Under the pieces are notes generated by a model. That model searched no databases and was not told the origin of the DNA. It worked only from the letters and a program-made list of their open reading frames with translations. From Bacteroidales bacterium (lineage in GTDB: Bacteria; Bacteroidota; Bacteroidia; Bacteroidales; UBA932), in the NCBI GenBank assembly GCA_017453565.1, contig JAFTEQ010000040.1, positions 1 through 56,086 of the forward strand: a stretch of 56,086 bases of DNA, given 5' to 3'. Below, piece after piece: positions 47,194 through 56,060 of this stretch. The position numbers and the translations under genes are program-made. Position 1 is the stretch's first letter. Each line of letters opens with the position of its first letter.

Positions 47194-50100
47194 CTACTGA
47201 GGAAGCATGTCCTGCCCGTCCCGCAAAGCCCAGGGGCGGATGTTTCGGGAGAACAGGTTCTTCAGGATCCCGGCTCGGAACTCCCGCTCCGGATAGGGAA
47301 TGATCAGGAAACATCCGACCTCGGCATAGGCTGCCCGGCCATTGAACGTGCAACTTAGGCTGTCCGTAACTTCGGTCTCAAGCACCTTCATCCCCTGGAA
47401 GGGATAGGGTTGGGCGTCAAGGGGATAATCCCATCTCCACACGCCCGGCTCTCCCGTCTTTCCCATTATATCTTTATAGTAGTCTGCAAAACTGTTGACC
47501 TGGCCACCGCAGGTGTAGGCAGGAGCTGTGCCAAAACGGATGTCAAGTGTCTTCACCCTGGGATTGTCGGGATCGACCGGGTGCCTCAGGAGTGAGAACA
47601 CCGCATATCTGCCCGCAGGGATGCAGTCGAAACTGAACCCCGCCTGCTCACCCTTCCTGCTGAAACGTGCGTCCGCCCGCACCAGCCTTCCTCCCGGACA
47701 GACCATCACGGTCAAGGTCTTGCGGACATCCCCATCTTCCACCGTCACCCAGCCGAATCGCGCAGACTTGTCTTTTGATGAGATACTGACAACTCCTTTC
47801 TTGAACGTGCCCGACAGGCCCGTCGAGCAAATTAGACGCGCCTCGGAAGAGAGCCCTTCCACCCCTACCTGAACGGGACCCTTGGAAGGATCGAGCAGGA
47901 CAAGATGCTGTTCCATCCCGCGGATGGAGCCGAACGGTACGGCACCAGAAAAGCAGATATTCCGGCCGCGGGTCCTGTACTGATAATGGACTTTTGCCGG
48001 GCCACCGGAAACGGCTTTGAGCGTGATCTCGTTTCTCCCGGCCTCCAACCGACCATTTATCACCCGGGAATTGACCTGAACCTCGGTGGCCGCGCAGAAA
48101 CGGCTCACGGCTGAGATGGGCGCCTTTACACGGATGAGATAAGCCGTGCGGGCCCTGACAATGTAGGTAGCGGGAGAACGGAACGGCCGGAAAGTCGTGC
48201 CGCCGTCGGTGGAAATCTCCAGCGGAAACGCTTTCCCCTTGTCGTCCAGGGCGCTGTATGCCGCCGCCACGACAGGATAACATGTACGCACGTTATAACA
48301 GAAGGATCCAGCCTCAATCCGCGTAAATGCCGGATTGCTTTCTAAAGGCTTTCCGTCAAACGACAGGAAACCATTCCCGTATTCGGGATAAAAACGATCC
48401 ACCCGGAATATGCTTTCCATCGGGCCGTCACCAGACGCATGACACTCGGCATTGTAATTCAGCCAATTATCCTCATGAAGCTTTTTCCGTATCGTGGTCC
48501 GGACGTGCATGCAGAGATCATTGACCATGCCGTCGTTCATACTCCACATCCTGAACTTCTCGCCCGGATTGAGGGAAATGGCGAATTTCTCCGGATAGAC
48601 AACCATGTTGTTGTAGAAGGAGCGCTTTCCCATACGGGTAAAATGGTCCCCACTTCCACCCTGGCGGCGTATCACACCCTCCTGGACGTCAGCTTCACGC
48701 AGTCCGGCGGCTGTCTCATTATCCATCGCGGGGAAGAACTTCTGCGCAGAAAGGTCGTAAATGTGGTTCTGCCCATCATAAAAGACCTCCTCAAATGAGT
48801 GAGCATATCCCTGCGTGCCATTGGCAGCACAGCGGGCGGAAGTTGCGAAAATGGTGGCAGCGGCATTGTTCAGCGGGCCGCAGTCAAAACCGCAATACGC
48901 ATTAAGGATGTCAAGCGGATAGGATTGCACCAAATGCGGCTTGTCCGATCCGGGTTCGAATTTCGCAGAATAGCTGACGAAATAATCGGATGCCTTCAGG
49001 AGGTAGTTGAAGAAGCGGTTCACCCTTTCCCGGTCACTGGCTTCCTGTTCAAAAAGTGACTCCCTGATATCCCCGTAACTCCGGGCATCGATATCCCCTT
49101 TCTTCAAGACGACCGGGTATCTGAGGACCTCAGTTCCGGTATTCTCTATTTCCACATAGTCCGTAAAAACATCTTCGTCCGGGAGCGTGATGACCGTATG
49201 CTCCCCGGGTAAAAGCGACACCGAAAGCCGGGACACCTTTTCGGAAGCCGCGAAATCCTGTGCGGAAGGTATTTCCTCCACGCGGGCGAACATCTGCCGG
49301 GCCGGGTCATTCGTTTCGACAGGCTCTGATGGATAATACCGAAAACCTTCAAGAAAATGGCTGACCCTGTCCGTCGGGCCGGAGACGGAGCCGGAGATCC
49401 AGCCGATCCCGCCGCCGCTGTCTCCGTCGAAAGAACGGTCGTAATGGAACAGGGCCCGCGTCCCGGCATCGAGCCCAGGGCGCAAGGATGGCGCAAAATC
49501 CGAGGAATAGCGAACGCCCGACGAAATGCGCAACGCATCCACCTCGCCTTTAAGATACGAGATCCGTCTCGCACGCCGCTGGATTTCGGTGATGGAACGC
49601 GCTTCCCGGTATGTACCTCCCACGAAGAAATCCACCACATAGCCATCGTCCGGATTGGCCGATTCCTTTAGTTTGTAGGCGCGGAAATCCGGCACATTCA
49701 TCTTAAAAACGGACTTTCCGTTCACATACACACAGGCCTCTCGCTCCGGCTCGACCGTCACTGCATAGTGGGTCCATTCCCCTTGCGGCAAAGCAATGCT
49801 GAATGTCCCGGAATAACTGTTCCGGTATGCATCCTGAACCTGAAGCATAGCCTTCTCCTTTGTGGGACAATAACTCAGACTGAGCAGGTCACCGAGGGAA
49901 GAATAGACAATTTTCGGCCTGTCGCAGCCGGTATTGTGGTTGGCTGCCTGGAAAATGCAGAACGTCCGGTTCTTAGCCGCGCCGGACCAGTCCGGTTTCA
50001 ACCACATCTCCACGGTCGCCGCCCCACATGGATAAAAAATATTGTTTTCCTCCGTCTCTTCGTATCCCTGCGCCCAGACAGCCTGGGAATGGGTGGCATA

Positions 50101-50964
50101 CCAAAACGCGCGCTCCCCGTCAAGGACCAGGGAGCAGTCCCCCTCCCGGCCTGAAACTCCCTTCCCGAACCAGGAATCGTCGTATTTTGGAAACGGCATC
50201 TGCGCTGCCGGGCGCACGGCCAGTCGGGAGACAAGGAGTTTCGGGCGGGCTGCCTCCGGATCACTCAACGGAAGACCATAGTCGTCAAATTCCGGAACGG
50301 ACGAGAGGAACGAGAAGACGACTTCAAGCCTGGCCGCCCGGGGATGGATCCTCCCCTGTTCCCGAAACGGTGTGAGGACGCCGGGCGGCCTGAGATGGGA
50401 GGTCCAACGAGGATCCGACACATATTCTGGAAGCAATTCCCCATCGGAATCAAATTGTTCGATAAAAAGTTTGAGAGGCCAGACCATGCCGGAAAGGCTC
50501 TCGCAGTCAATTTCAATGCTGACCGGGACACCGGCACAGCGTTCCGGAATTTCGGCGCGGCACCGGACTTCAGCAGGTTTCCACCGGGTTGATTCAATGA
50601 GAACCGAAGTTCCAGAAGGGTCCGCCGCCAGTTTTGCAGCGGTATTTGCAGACCAGCGTCCCCGGGCAAACAGGTTGTCCACCTCCGAGGAGGATACCCT
50701 TTTGGTATTTCCGGGACCCATCTTCAGGCTCCGGGTCCCGACGGGAACGGAGAACCTGTACACATCGTTCAGTTGATGGGGGTCTTCAAGACGGAAAGTT
50801 TCAAGGGGCACGCCGTCTGCAAAAACCTGCAGGGCTTCTTCCGTAATTTTGGAATGATCAATTCCAACCTCATACGGCACATCGGTCCTCCAGTTAACGT
50901 TCCAATCGAGATGGAACGGGGCGGAAACGAGAAAGGCAAACAGGGAGAGGGCAAGAGTGTTCAT
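47194..50964 (-). CDS. Large secreted LamG/transglutaminase-like multidomain protein, uncharacterised
   Basis: The protein has 1256 residues from MNTLALSLFAFLVSAP (50964); ATG 50973 would add three, and residue numbers here count from it. After the signal peptide comes an unassigned beta region (25-270). About 280-490 is a LamG/concanavalin-like sandwich (ATVEMWLKPDW, GEWTHYAVTVEPEREACVYV, GEVDALRISSGVRYS). About 645-745 resembles a transglutaminase/papain-like core with C698 (FDCGPLNNAAATIFATSARC), H725 (GYAHSFEEVFYDG) and D740 (HIYDLSAQKFF). The last 500 residues are beta-rich. I do not recognise this architecture. A peptide- or glycan-acting surface enzyme is possible. It is monocistronic, flanked by A/T-rich DNA, and its codon choice is less GC-biased than its neighbours, hinting at transfer. 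Confidence 0.65.
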   Translation of the reverse strand: MNTLALSLFAFLVSAPFHLDWNVNWRTDVPYEVGIDHSKITEEALQVFADGVPLETFRLEDPHQLNDVYRFSVPVGTRSLKMGPGNTKRVSSSEVDNLFARGRWSANTAAKLAADPSGTSVLIESTRWKPAEVRCRAEIPERCAGVPVSIEIDCESLSGMVWPLKLFIEQFDSDGELLPEYVSDPRWTSHLRPPGVLTPFREQGRIHPRAARLEVVFSFLSSVPEFDDYGLPLSDPEAARPKLLVSRLAVRPAAQMPFPKYDDSWFGKGVSGREGDCSLVLDGERAFWYATHSQAVWAQGYEETEENNIFYPCGAATVEMWLKPDWSGAAKNRTFCIFQAANHNTGCDRPKIVYSSLGDLLSLSYCPTKEKAMLQVQDAYRNSYSGTFSIALPQGEWTHYAVTVEPEREACVYVNGKSVFKMNVPDFRAYKLKESANPDDGYVVDFFVGGTYREARSITEIQRRARRISYLKGEVDALRISSGVRYSSDFAPSLRPGLDAGTRALFHYDRSFDGDSGGGIGWISGSVSGPTDRVSHFLEGFRYYPSEPVETNDPARQMFARVEEIPSAQDFAASEKVSRLSVSLLPGEHTVITLPDEDVFTDYVEIENTGTEVLRYPVVLKKGDIDARSYGDIRESLFEQEASDRERVNRFFNYLLKASDYFVSYSAKFEPGSDKPHLVQSYPLDILNAYCGFDCGPLNNAAATIFATSARCAANGTQGYAHSFEEVFYDGQNHIYDLSAQKFFPAMDNETAAGLREADVQEGVIRRQGGSGDHFTRMGKRSFYNNMVVYPEKFAISLNPGEKFRMWSMNDGMVNDLCMHVRTTIRKKLHEDNWLNYNAECHASGDGPMESIFRVDRFYPEYGNGFLSFDGKPLESNPAFTRIEAGSFCYNVRTCYPVVAAAYSALDDKGKAFPLEISTDGGTTFRPFRSPATYIVRARTAYLIRVKAPISAVSRFCAATEVQVNSRVINGRLEAGRNEITLKAVSGGPAKVHYQYRTRGRNICFSGAVPFGSIRGMEQHLVLLDPSKGPVQVGVEGLSSEARLICSTGLSGTFKKGVVSISSKDKSARFGWVTVEDGDVRKTLTVMVCPGGRLVRADARFSRKGEQAGFSFDCIPAGRYAVFSLLRHPVDPDNPRVKTLDIRFGTAPAYTCGGQVNSFADYYKDIMGKTGEPGVWRWDYPLDAQPYPFQGMKVLETEVTDSLSCTFNGRAAYAEVGCFLIIPYPEREFRAGILKNLFSRNIRPWALRDGQDMLPQ

Positions 50965-50983
50965 ATTCAACATCGCAATTATG

Positions 50984-50991
50984 CAAAATTA
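50984..50991 (-). promoter_or_regulatory. -7 box of the large secreted protein gene
   Basis: TAATTTTG on the minus strand matches TAnnTTTG. Its place favours the ATG at 50964 over the one at 50973. Confidence 0.55.
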
Positions 50992-51005
50992 TATAAATAT
51001 ATTAT

Positions 51006-51013
51006 TATTTTTG
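51006..51013 (+). promoter_or_regulatory. -7 box of the M16 protease gene
   Basis: TATTTTTG matches TAnnTTTG, 22 bases before the ATG at 51036 and only 14 bases from the divergent box at 50984-50991. Confidence 0.65.
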
Positions 51014-51035
51014 CGCCTATAAACATTTTCATACC

Positions 51036-53936
51036 ATGAAAAGAATCCTTTACACACTTTTCCTTTCCGCCGCGGTCCTGTGCACCGCATCCTGCGGAAA
51101 GTATGAAAAAGTCCCCGGAGATGCGCTCAAGACACGCATCTACACGCTTGACAACGGCCTGAAAGTCTTCATGTCGGTGAACAAGGAAACCCCGCGCATC
51201 CAGACCTACATCGCCGTGAAGGTGGGTGCCAAGAACGACCCCTCCGAAACCACGGGCCTCGCCCACTATTTCGAGCACCTCATGTTCAAGGGCACCGAGC
51301 ACTTCGGTACCAGCGACTACGCCGCCGAGAAACCCCTGCTCGACGAGATCGAGCAGCTCTTTGAAGTGTATCGCAAGACCACCGACGAAGCGCAGCGCAA
51401 GGCCCTCTACCACCGGATCGACTCCATCAGCTACGAGGCGTCCAAAATCTCGATTCCCAACGAGTACGACAAGCTGATGGCCACTATCGGCGCCCGCGGC
51501 ACCAACGCCTGGACCTCCTATGACGAAACGGTCTACACCGAGGACATCCCCTCCAACCAGATCGACAACTGGGCGCGTATCCAGGCCGACCGCTTCCGTT
51601 ACACCGTGATCCGCGGTTTCCACACCGAACTGGAGACCATCTATGAGGAGAAGAATATGTCGCTCACGAAAGATATGCGCAAGGTATGGGAGCAGCTCAA
51701 CGCGGCCCTCTATCCGCATCATCCCTATGGCACCCAGACCGTACTGGGCACGCAGGAGAGCCTCAAGAACCCCTCCATCACCAATGTGAAGCACTACCAC
51801 GACACCTATTACGTGCCCAACAACATCGCCATCTGCGTGGCGGGTGACTTCGACCCCGACGAGATGGTGAAGACCATCGAGAAGTACTTCGGCGACTGGG
51901 AACCCAATCCGCAGATTCCCCCGTTCGAGTTTGAGAAGGAGGCCCCCATCACCGAGCCCGTAGTGCGTGAGGTCAACGGCCTCGAAACCGAAATGCTGGC
52001 CCTCGGATGGGCTCTTCCCGGAGCTTCCGACCTCAAGGGCACCGCAGTGGCCGAAATCGCCTCTTCCCTGCTCAGCAACGGTCAGGCCGGTATCATCGAC
52101 CTGGAAGTGAACCAGTTGCAGAAAGCCCTCATGATGCAGGCGGGCGTGGAGACCCAGCCCGACTACAACACCTTCCTCCTGCTGGGTATGCCCAAACAGG
52201 GACAGACGCTCGACGAACTCCGCGCCCTCGCGCTGGAGCAGATTGCCAAGCTCCGTGAAGGCAACTTCGACGCCTCGCTCATCGAGAGCACCGTCAACAA
52301 CATCAAACTCGAAAAGATGGGCGCCCTGGAGAGCAACCAGGCCCGCGCCCACAATTATGTGGAGGCCTTCATCAACGGCATCGACTGGAAAGACGCTTCC
52401 CGCGACATCGAGCGCTACGCTTCCGTTACCAAGGAAGATGTGGTGGCCTGGGCGAACCAGTACCTCGGCGCCGACAACTACGCCGTCATCTACAAGCGCC
52501 AGGCGCCCGACACCAGCGTAAAGAAGATCGAAGCGCCCACCATCACCCCCATCGTGATGAACCGCAACAACAGCAGCGCCTTCCTCCAGGAGATCCAGGC
52601 CAGCACGGTGAAACCCATCGAACCGGTCTACACCGATTTCCGCAAGGACATGTCGCGTTTCACCCTGGTGCCCGGTGTGGACGTGCTCTACAAGCAGAAC
52701 AAACTCAACGACATCTTCCGTCTCGAGTTCATCTACAACCGCACCACGTCCGACGACCCGGCCCTGGAGACCGCCTTCACCTATGTCCCCTATCTGGGCA
52801 CGCCCGAGATGAGCGCTCCGCAGATTGCCGCCCGCATGTACGCCCTGGCCTGCGACTTCAAGCTCAACGCCAATCCCCAGAACAGCACCATCTCCCTCAG
52901 CGGCCTGAGTGAGAACATGCCCGAGGCCGTCCAGATCGTGGAAGGGCTGATCGCCGGCGCCGAGGGCGACGAGGCCATCCTCGCCAACCTCAAGAGCGAC
53001 ATCCTGCGCGCCCGCATGGTAGGCAAGAGCAACCAGCAGGCCTGCTTCGGCGCCCTGCAGAAATACCTTTTCTACGGCCCCGAATTCGTGCGCAAGACCA
53101 CCCTCACCAACGAAGCCGTCTTCGGCCTTACCTCCGATGAACTCCTGGGCAAGGTGCGAGACCTCGCTGCCAAGGGCCACGAGATCCTCTACTACGGCCC
53201 GCTCAGCGAGAAGGAACTCAAGAAGGCCCTCCTGTCCTGCCACAAGGTGAGCGAGAACCCCGAAGTACTCGAGGAGACCTTCCCGCAGACTGTCCCCACC
53301 CCGCAAAGCGAAGTGGTGATCGCCCAGTACGACGCCAAGCAGCTCTACTACCTGCAGTACTCCGACCGCGGCGAGAAATTCGATCCCGAACAGGCAGCCG
53401 CCCTCGACCTGTACAACGAGTACTTCGGCGGCGGGATGAGCAGCATCGTCTTCCAGGAGATGCGTGAGGCCCGCGGCCTTGCCTACTCCGCCCAGGCCCG
53501 CCTGGTCGACCCCAGCGCCCTCCCCAACGACTACATCTTCTTCGCCTTCATCGCCACGCAGAACGACAAGATGCGTCAGGCCATAGAGTCGTTCGACGAG
53601 ATCATCAACGAGATGCCCGAATCGGATGCCGCCTTCACGGTGGCCAAGGAAGGCCTCATCTCGCAGCTGCGTACCAAGCGCTCCACGGGCATGAACGTGC
53701 TCCGTTCTTACCGTGCCTGCCGCCGGCTCGGCCTCGAGGAACCGCTCGACCGCAAGGTCTTCGAGCAGACCCAGGCCCTCACCCTCCCCGACATCAAGGC
53801 CGTTCAGGAGAAGTGGGTCAAGGGACGCACTTACGTGTACGGCATCCTCGGTGACGCCGCCGACCTCGACCAGGATTATCTCAAGACCCTCGGTCCGGTG
53901 CGCGTCATCTCGCAGGAAGAACTGTTTGGTTATTAA
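51036..53936 (+). CDS. M16-family zinc metalloprotease lipoprotein
   Basis: A 966-residue lipoprotein (lipobox TASC, C20) with the two tandem M16 domains of pitrilysin-type proteases. The inverted zinc motif HxxEH is H77-Y-F-E80-H81 in GLAHYFEHLMFKG; the downstream glutamate lies in ELETIYEEKNMSL. A roughly 70-residue insert follows the zinc motif (EKPLLDEIEQLFEVYRKTTD), as in Bacteroidota members. It probably degrades peptides at the outer membrane or periplasm. Its last 207 bases recur, diverged, at 55708-55913 in a pseudogene. The FAD oxidoreductase starts 9 bases on. Confidence 0.92.
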   Translation: MKRILYTLFLSAAVLCTASCGKYEKVPGDALKTRIYTLDNGLKVFMSVNKETPRIQTYIAVKVGAKNDPSETTGLAHYFEHLMFKGTEHFGTSDYAAEKPLLDEIEQLFEVYRKTTDEAQRKALYHRIDSISYEASKISIPNEYDKLMATIGARGTNAWTSYDETVYTEDIPSNQIDNWARIQADRFRYTVIRGFHTELETIYEEKNMSLTKDMRKVWEQLNAALYPHHPYGTQTVLGTQESLKNPSITNVKHYHDTYYVPNNIAICVAGDFDPDEMVKTIEKYFGDWEPNPQIPPFEFEKEAPITEPVVREVNGLETEMLALGWALPGASDLKGTAVAEIASSLLSNGQAGIIDLEVNQLQKALMMQAGVETQPDYNTFLLLGMPKQGQTLDELRALALEQIAKLREGNFDASLIESTVNNIKLEKMGALESNQARAHNYVEAFINGIDWKDASRDIERYASVTKEDVVAWANQYLGADNYAVIYKRQAPDTSVKKIEAPTITPIVMNRNNSSAFLQEIQASTVKPIEPVYTDFRKDMSRFTLVPGVDVLYKQNKLNDIFRLEFIYNRTTSDDPALETAFTYVPYLGTPEMSAPQIAARMYALACDFKLNANPQNSTISLSGLSENMPEAVQIVEGLIAGAEGDEAILANLKSDILRARMVGKSNQQACFGALQKYLFYGPEFVRKTTLTNEAVFGLTSDELLGKVRDLAAKGHEILYYGPLSEKELKKALLSCHKVSENPEVLEETFPQTVPTPQSEVVIAQYDAKQLYYLQYSDRGEKFDPEQAAALDLYNEYFGGGMSSIVFQEMREARGLAYSAQARLVDPSALPNDYIFFAFIATQNDKMRQAIESFDEIINEMPESDAAFTVAKEGLISQLRTKRSTGMNVLRSYRACRRLGLEEPLDRKVFEQTQALTLPDIKAVQEKWVKGRTYVYGILGDAADLDQDYLKTLGPVRVISQEELFGY
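53730..53936 (+). repeat. M16 C-terminal segment repeated at 55708-55913
   Basis: The last 207 bases of the M16 gene match 206 bases at 55708-55913. By eye about three quarters of the encoded 67 residues are the same, and the copy is exactly one base shorter. Confidence 0.8.
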
Positions 53937-53944
53937 TCTGACAT

Positions 53945-55303
53945 ATGGATAGAAGACACTTTCTCGGAAAGGCAGCTGCCGTAGCCGCAGGGCTTGCGGC
54001 AGCGCCTTCCGTCCTGGCCGAGGAAGTCAAGGCCGGGGTCATCCTTCCGGGGGCCGTGCCCACCGACGGAAAAGCCGGCGAAGTATCGACCGGCGTGGAA
54101 GACCACCTGAAGGTCTCCGGTTACGTGAAGGAAAAGGCGCACCGCATCCCCGTGGTGGCCGAAGTCGACGTGGTGGTAGCGGGCGGCGGCAGCGCCGGCG
54201 TTTCCGCCGCAGTCTGTGCAGCCCGTCAGGGGGCCTCGGTCATCCTCATCGAGAAGGCCAACTTCCTGGGCGGCCTGTGGACGGGCGGCCTCGTGCTGCC
54301 GGTGCTCGCCACCCATGGAAAAGGCCAGACACAGGCCTGGGACAAGGCGACGCACGGCTTCTGTGAGGAAGTGTGCGACATCCTGCTTCAGAACGGCTGG
54401 GCCATCGATCCCCTCAACCCGAGGGTGGAACCCGAGGCCGCCAAATACCTGCTCGACAAGAAGCTGGTCGATGCGGGCGTGGTCACCCTCTACAACTCAA
54501 CCGTATGCGGCGTGACCATGCACGGCGACAAGATTGAGAGCGTGCTCGTCGACTGCAACACCGGCCGCATCGCCATCAAATGCGCCATGGCCGTCGACGC
54601 CACCGGAGACGGGCTGCTCTTCTCCTATGCCGGCGATCCCTACGAGGCCCGCCGCTACCACATGAATACCTCCTACCGCATTGCCGGCATCAGCGCCGAG
54701 ACACGTTTCGGCCGTCCGACGCCGATTCCCGGCATGAGGGTCACGGGCCACGGCGGCCGCGAGGCCATGGACGGGCTCGATGTCTTCAAGGTATCGGCCA
54801 AGCAGCAGCGGGACCGCCTCGAGATCTGGGATAAGATGGAGCAAAAGAAGAAGGAGCCCGGTTTCGAGAACATGTACCTGGTGGAACTGGGGCCCGTCAC
54901 GGGCGTGCGCGTCACCCGCGTGCTGGACAGCCTGCACAACGTGACGCTGGAGGAATCGATGGAGTGGACCCGCTTCGACGACGTGATCGGCATGTCGGGC
55001 GTATGCGATCCCTTTACCTATAAAGGACGGCGCATCACCAAGAAAGACCGGCCCGTCTGGCAGATCCCCTACCGCTCGCTCATTCCGCGCGAGACCCGCA
55101 ACCTGCTGGTCGCAGGCCGCTGTTTTGGCTACGACCAGGGCATCACCTGGGACGCCCGGGAAATCTCCACCTGCATGGTCACCGGTGAGGCGGCCGGCAC
55201 CGCCGCGGCACTCTCCGTCAAGGCCGGCTGCGCCGCCAAAGATCTCGACGTGCAGCGCCTCCAGCACACCCTCCGCCAGAACAAGGTCCGCCTTGATTTC
55301 TAG
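53945..55303 (+). CDS. Tat-exported FAD-dependent oxidoreductase
   Basis: A 452-residue FAD_oxidored-family protein. The N-terminus (MDRRHFLGKAAAVAAGLAAA) has a twin-arginine export signal. The dinucleotide motif is VVVAGGGSAGVSAAVCAARQG (GGGSAG at 80-85), followed by FLGGLWTGGLVLPVLATHGK; the C-terminal FAD motif is NLLVAGRCFGYDQGITWDAR...MVTGEAAGTAAAL. Such exported flavoproteins are common in Bacteroidota; the substrate is unknown. It follows the M16 gene by 8 bases and is probably co-transcribed. The 20-bp inverted repeat at 55320-55364 may end its transcript. Confidence 0.85.
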   Translation: MDRRHFLGKAAAVAAGLAAAPSVLAEEVKAGVILPGAVPTDGKAGEVSTGVEDHLKVSGYVKEKAHRIPVVAEVDVVVAGGGSAGVSAAVCAARQGASVILIEKANFLGGLWTGGLVLPVLATHGKGQTQAWDKATHGFCEEVCDILLQNGWAIDPLNPRVEPEAAKYLLDKKLVDAGVVTLYNSTVCGVTMHGDKIESVLVDCNTGRIAIKCAMAVDATGDGLLFSYAGDPYEARRYHMNTSYRIAGISAETRFGRPTPIPGMRVTGHGGREAMDGLDVFKVSAKQQRDRLEIWDKMEQKKKEPGFENMYLVELGPVTGVRVTRVLDSLHNVTLEESMEWTRFDDVIGMSGVCDPFTYKGRRITKKDRPVWQIPYRSLIPRETRNLLVAGRCFGYDQGITWDAREISTCMVTGEAAGTAAALSVKAGCAAKDLDVQRLQHTLRQNKVRLDF

Positions 55304-55319
55304 CCCGCAAGCGCTTATT

Positions 55320-55364
55320 GGTACAGAAAAGAGGTCGACGAACTGTCGACCTCTTTTCTGTACC
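55320..55364. terminator. 20-bp perfect inverted repeat, likely two-way terminator
   Basis: The arms 55320-55339 and 55345-55364 pair perfectly over 20 bp around a GAACT loop; each arm holds a CAGAAAAGAGGTCGAC or its complement. It lies 16 bases after the oxidoreductase stop and overlaps the last bases of the tRNA-Arg acceptor from the other side. There is no U-tract outside the stem, but the stem itself contains CTTTTCTG. Confidence 0.65.
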
Positions 55365-55432
55365 CCCGAGGCGAATCGAACGCCTATCGTCGGAACCGGA
55401 ATCCGAAATTCTATCCATTAAACTACAGGGGC
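55361..55432 (-). tRNA. tRNA-Arg (anticodon CCG)
   Basis: On the minus strand the acceptor GCCCCTG pairs with CGGGGGT (two G-U pairs), the anticodon stem TCGGA/TCCGA encloses TTCCGGT (anticodon CCG), and the T arm is AGGCG-TTCGAAT-CGCCT. CCA is not encoded. A TATCTTTG box lies upstream at 55445-55452. Confidence 0.92.
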
Positions 55433-55444
55433 TTTGCGGGACTG

Positions 55445-55452
55445 CAAAGATA
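55445..55452 (-). promoter_or_regulatory. -7 box of tRNA-Arg
   Basis: TATCTTTG on the minus strand matches TAnnTTTG, 12 bases before the tRNA. Confidence 0.7.
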
Positions 55453-55465
55453 AAGAAAAGAATCG

Positions 55466-55473
55466 TATATTTG
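55466..55473 (+). promoter_or_regulatory. -7 box of the fabD fragment
   Basis: TATATTTG matches TAnnTTTG and ends 6 bases before the ATG at 55480, giving a near-leaderless transcript. Confidence 0.6.
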
Positions 55474-55479
55474 TTACCT

Positions 55480-55913
55480 ATGAAAACCGCATACGTATTC
55501 CCCGGTCAGGGGTCCCAGTTCCCGGGAATGGGAAAAGATCTCTACGACAGCAATCCGGAAGCCCGGAGCCTGATGGACAAGGCCGACGGCATCCTTGGTT
55601 TCTCCCTCACGGACATCATGTTCAACGGTTCCGACGACGATCTTCGCCGCACCGACGTAACCCAGCCGGCCATCTTCCTCCACTCGGTGGTCCTGGCCCT
55701 GTGCAGCGGCCTGGACGAGCCGCTCGACCGGGAGATCTTCGAAAAGACCCAGGCGCTCACGCTCGAGGACGTGAAAGCCGTCCAGGAACAATGGTCAAGG
55801 GCCGCACCTACCGCTACGGCATCCTCGGAGACATCAAGGACCTCGACACGGACTATCTGAAGACACTCGGGCCCGTCCGCCAGGTCTCCCTGGAGGAGAT
55901 TCTCGGATATTGA
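55480..55913 (+). pseudogene. fabD: fabD 5' fragment fused to an M16 protease 3' fragment, frameshifted
   Basis: The first 76 or so codons (MKTAYVFPGQGSQFPGMGKD, then RRTDVTQPAIFLHSVVLALC) are the start of malonyl-CoA:ACP transacylase FabD. The frame then passes, at about 55705-55710, into the C-terminal part of an M16 protease (LDEPLDREIFEKTQALTLED), lacking the FabD GHSLGE active site. After VQEQW one G is missing from a GG(G) run near 55791-55795, so the frame shifts and stops at 55860; the M16 frame resumes as VKGRTYRYGILGD and ends at 55913. About 220 FabD residues and nearly all of the M16 gene are gone. It still has its -7 box. Deletion joining two genes or a misassembly are both possible. 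Confidence 0.85.
55708..55913 (+). repeat. Second copy of the M16 C-terminal segment
   Basis: This copy matches 53730-53936 with one base deleted. Divergence in both sequence and stop codon (TGA instead of TAA) points to a paralogous gene and not to a fresh duplication. Confidence 0.8.
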
Positions 55914-55988
55914 TCCGGAAGACAAAAAAAGGAGGATGACCCCGCGGGAGGGCACTGAAAAAGTCCCTATAGAGGTCGCCTAGAAATT

Positions 55989-56031
55989 TCGAGGAAATGT
56001 TCAATTTATTTGGATATTTCCTCGATTTTTT
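55989..56031 (+). terminator. Hairpin with U-tract before the terminal partial gene
   Basis: Arms of 10 bp (TCGAGGAAAT and ATTTCCTCGA) around a 17-base A/T-rich loop, followed by five or six T on the plus strand. Confidence 0.6.
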
Positions 56032-56060
56032 GTAACTTAACCTTTGGAAATCAAAGAGTT

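Noticed and set aside
50979-53306. A 775-codon minus-strand frame opposite the M16 gene
   Set aside because: The plus-strand product has an intact zinc motif and lipobox; the antisense frame is a codon-bias shadow.
55788-55800. Frameshift in the M16 fragment as a plain sequencing error
   Set aside because: A one-base homopolymer error is possible, but even when corrected the product stays a truncated FabD joined to an M16 tail, so the pseudogene call holds.
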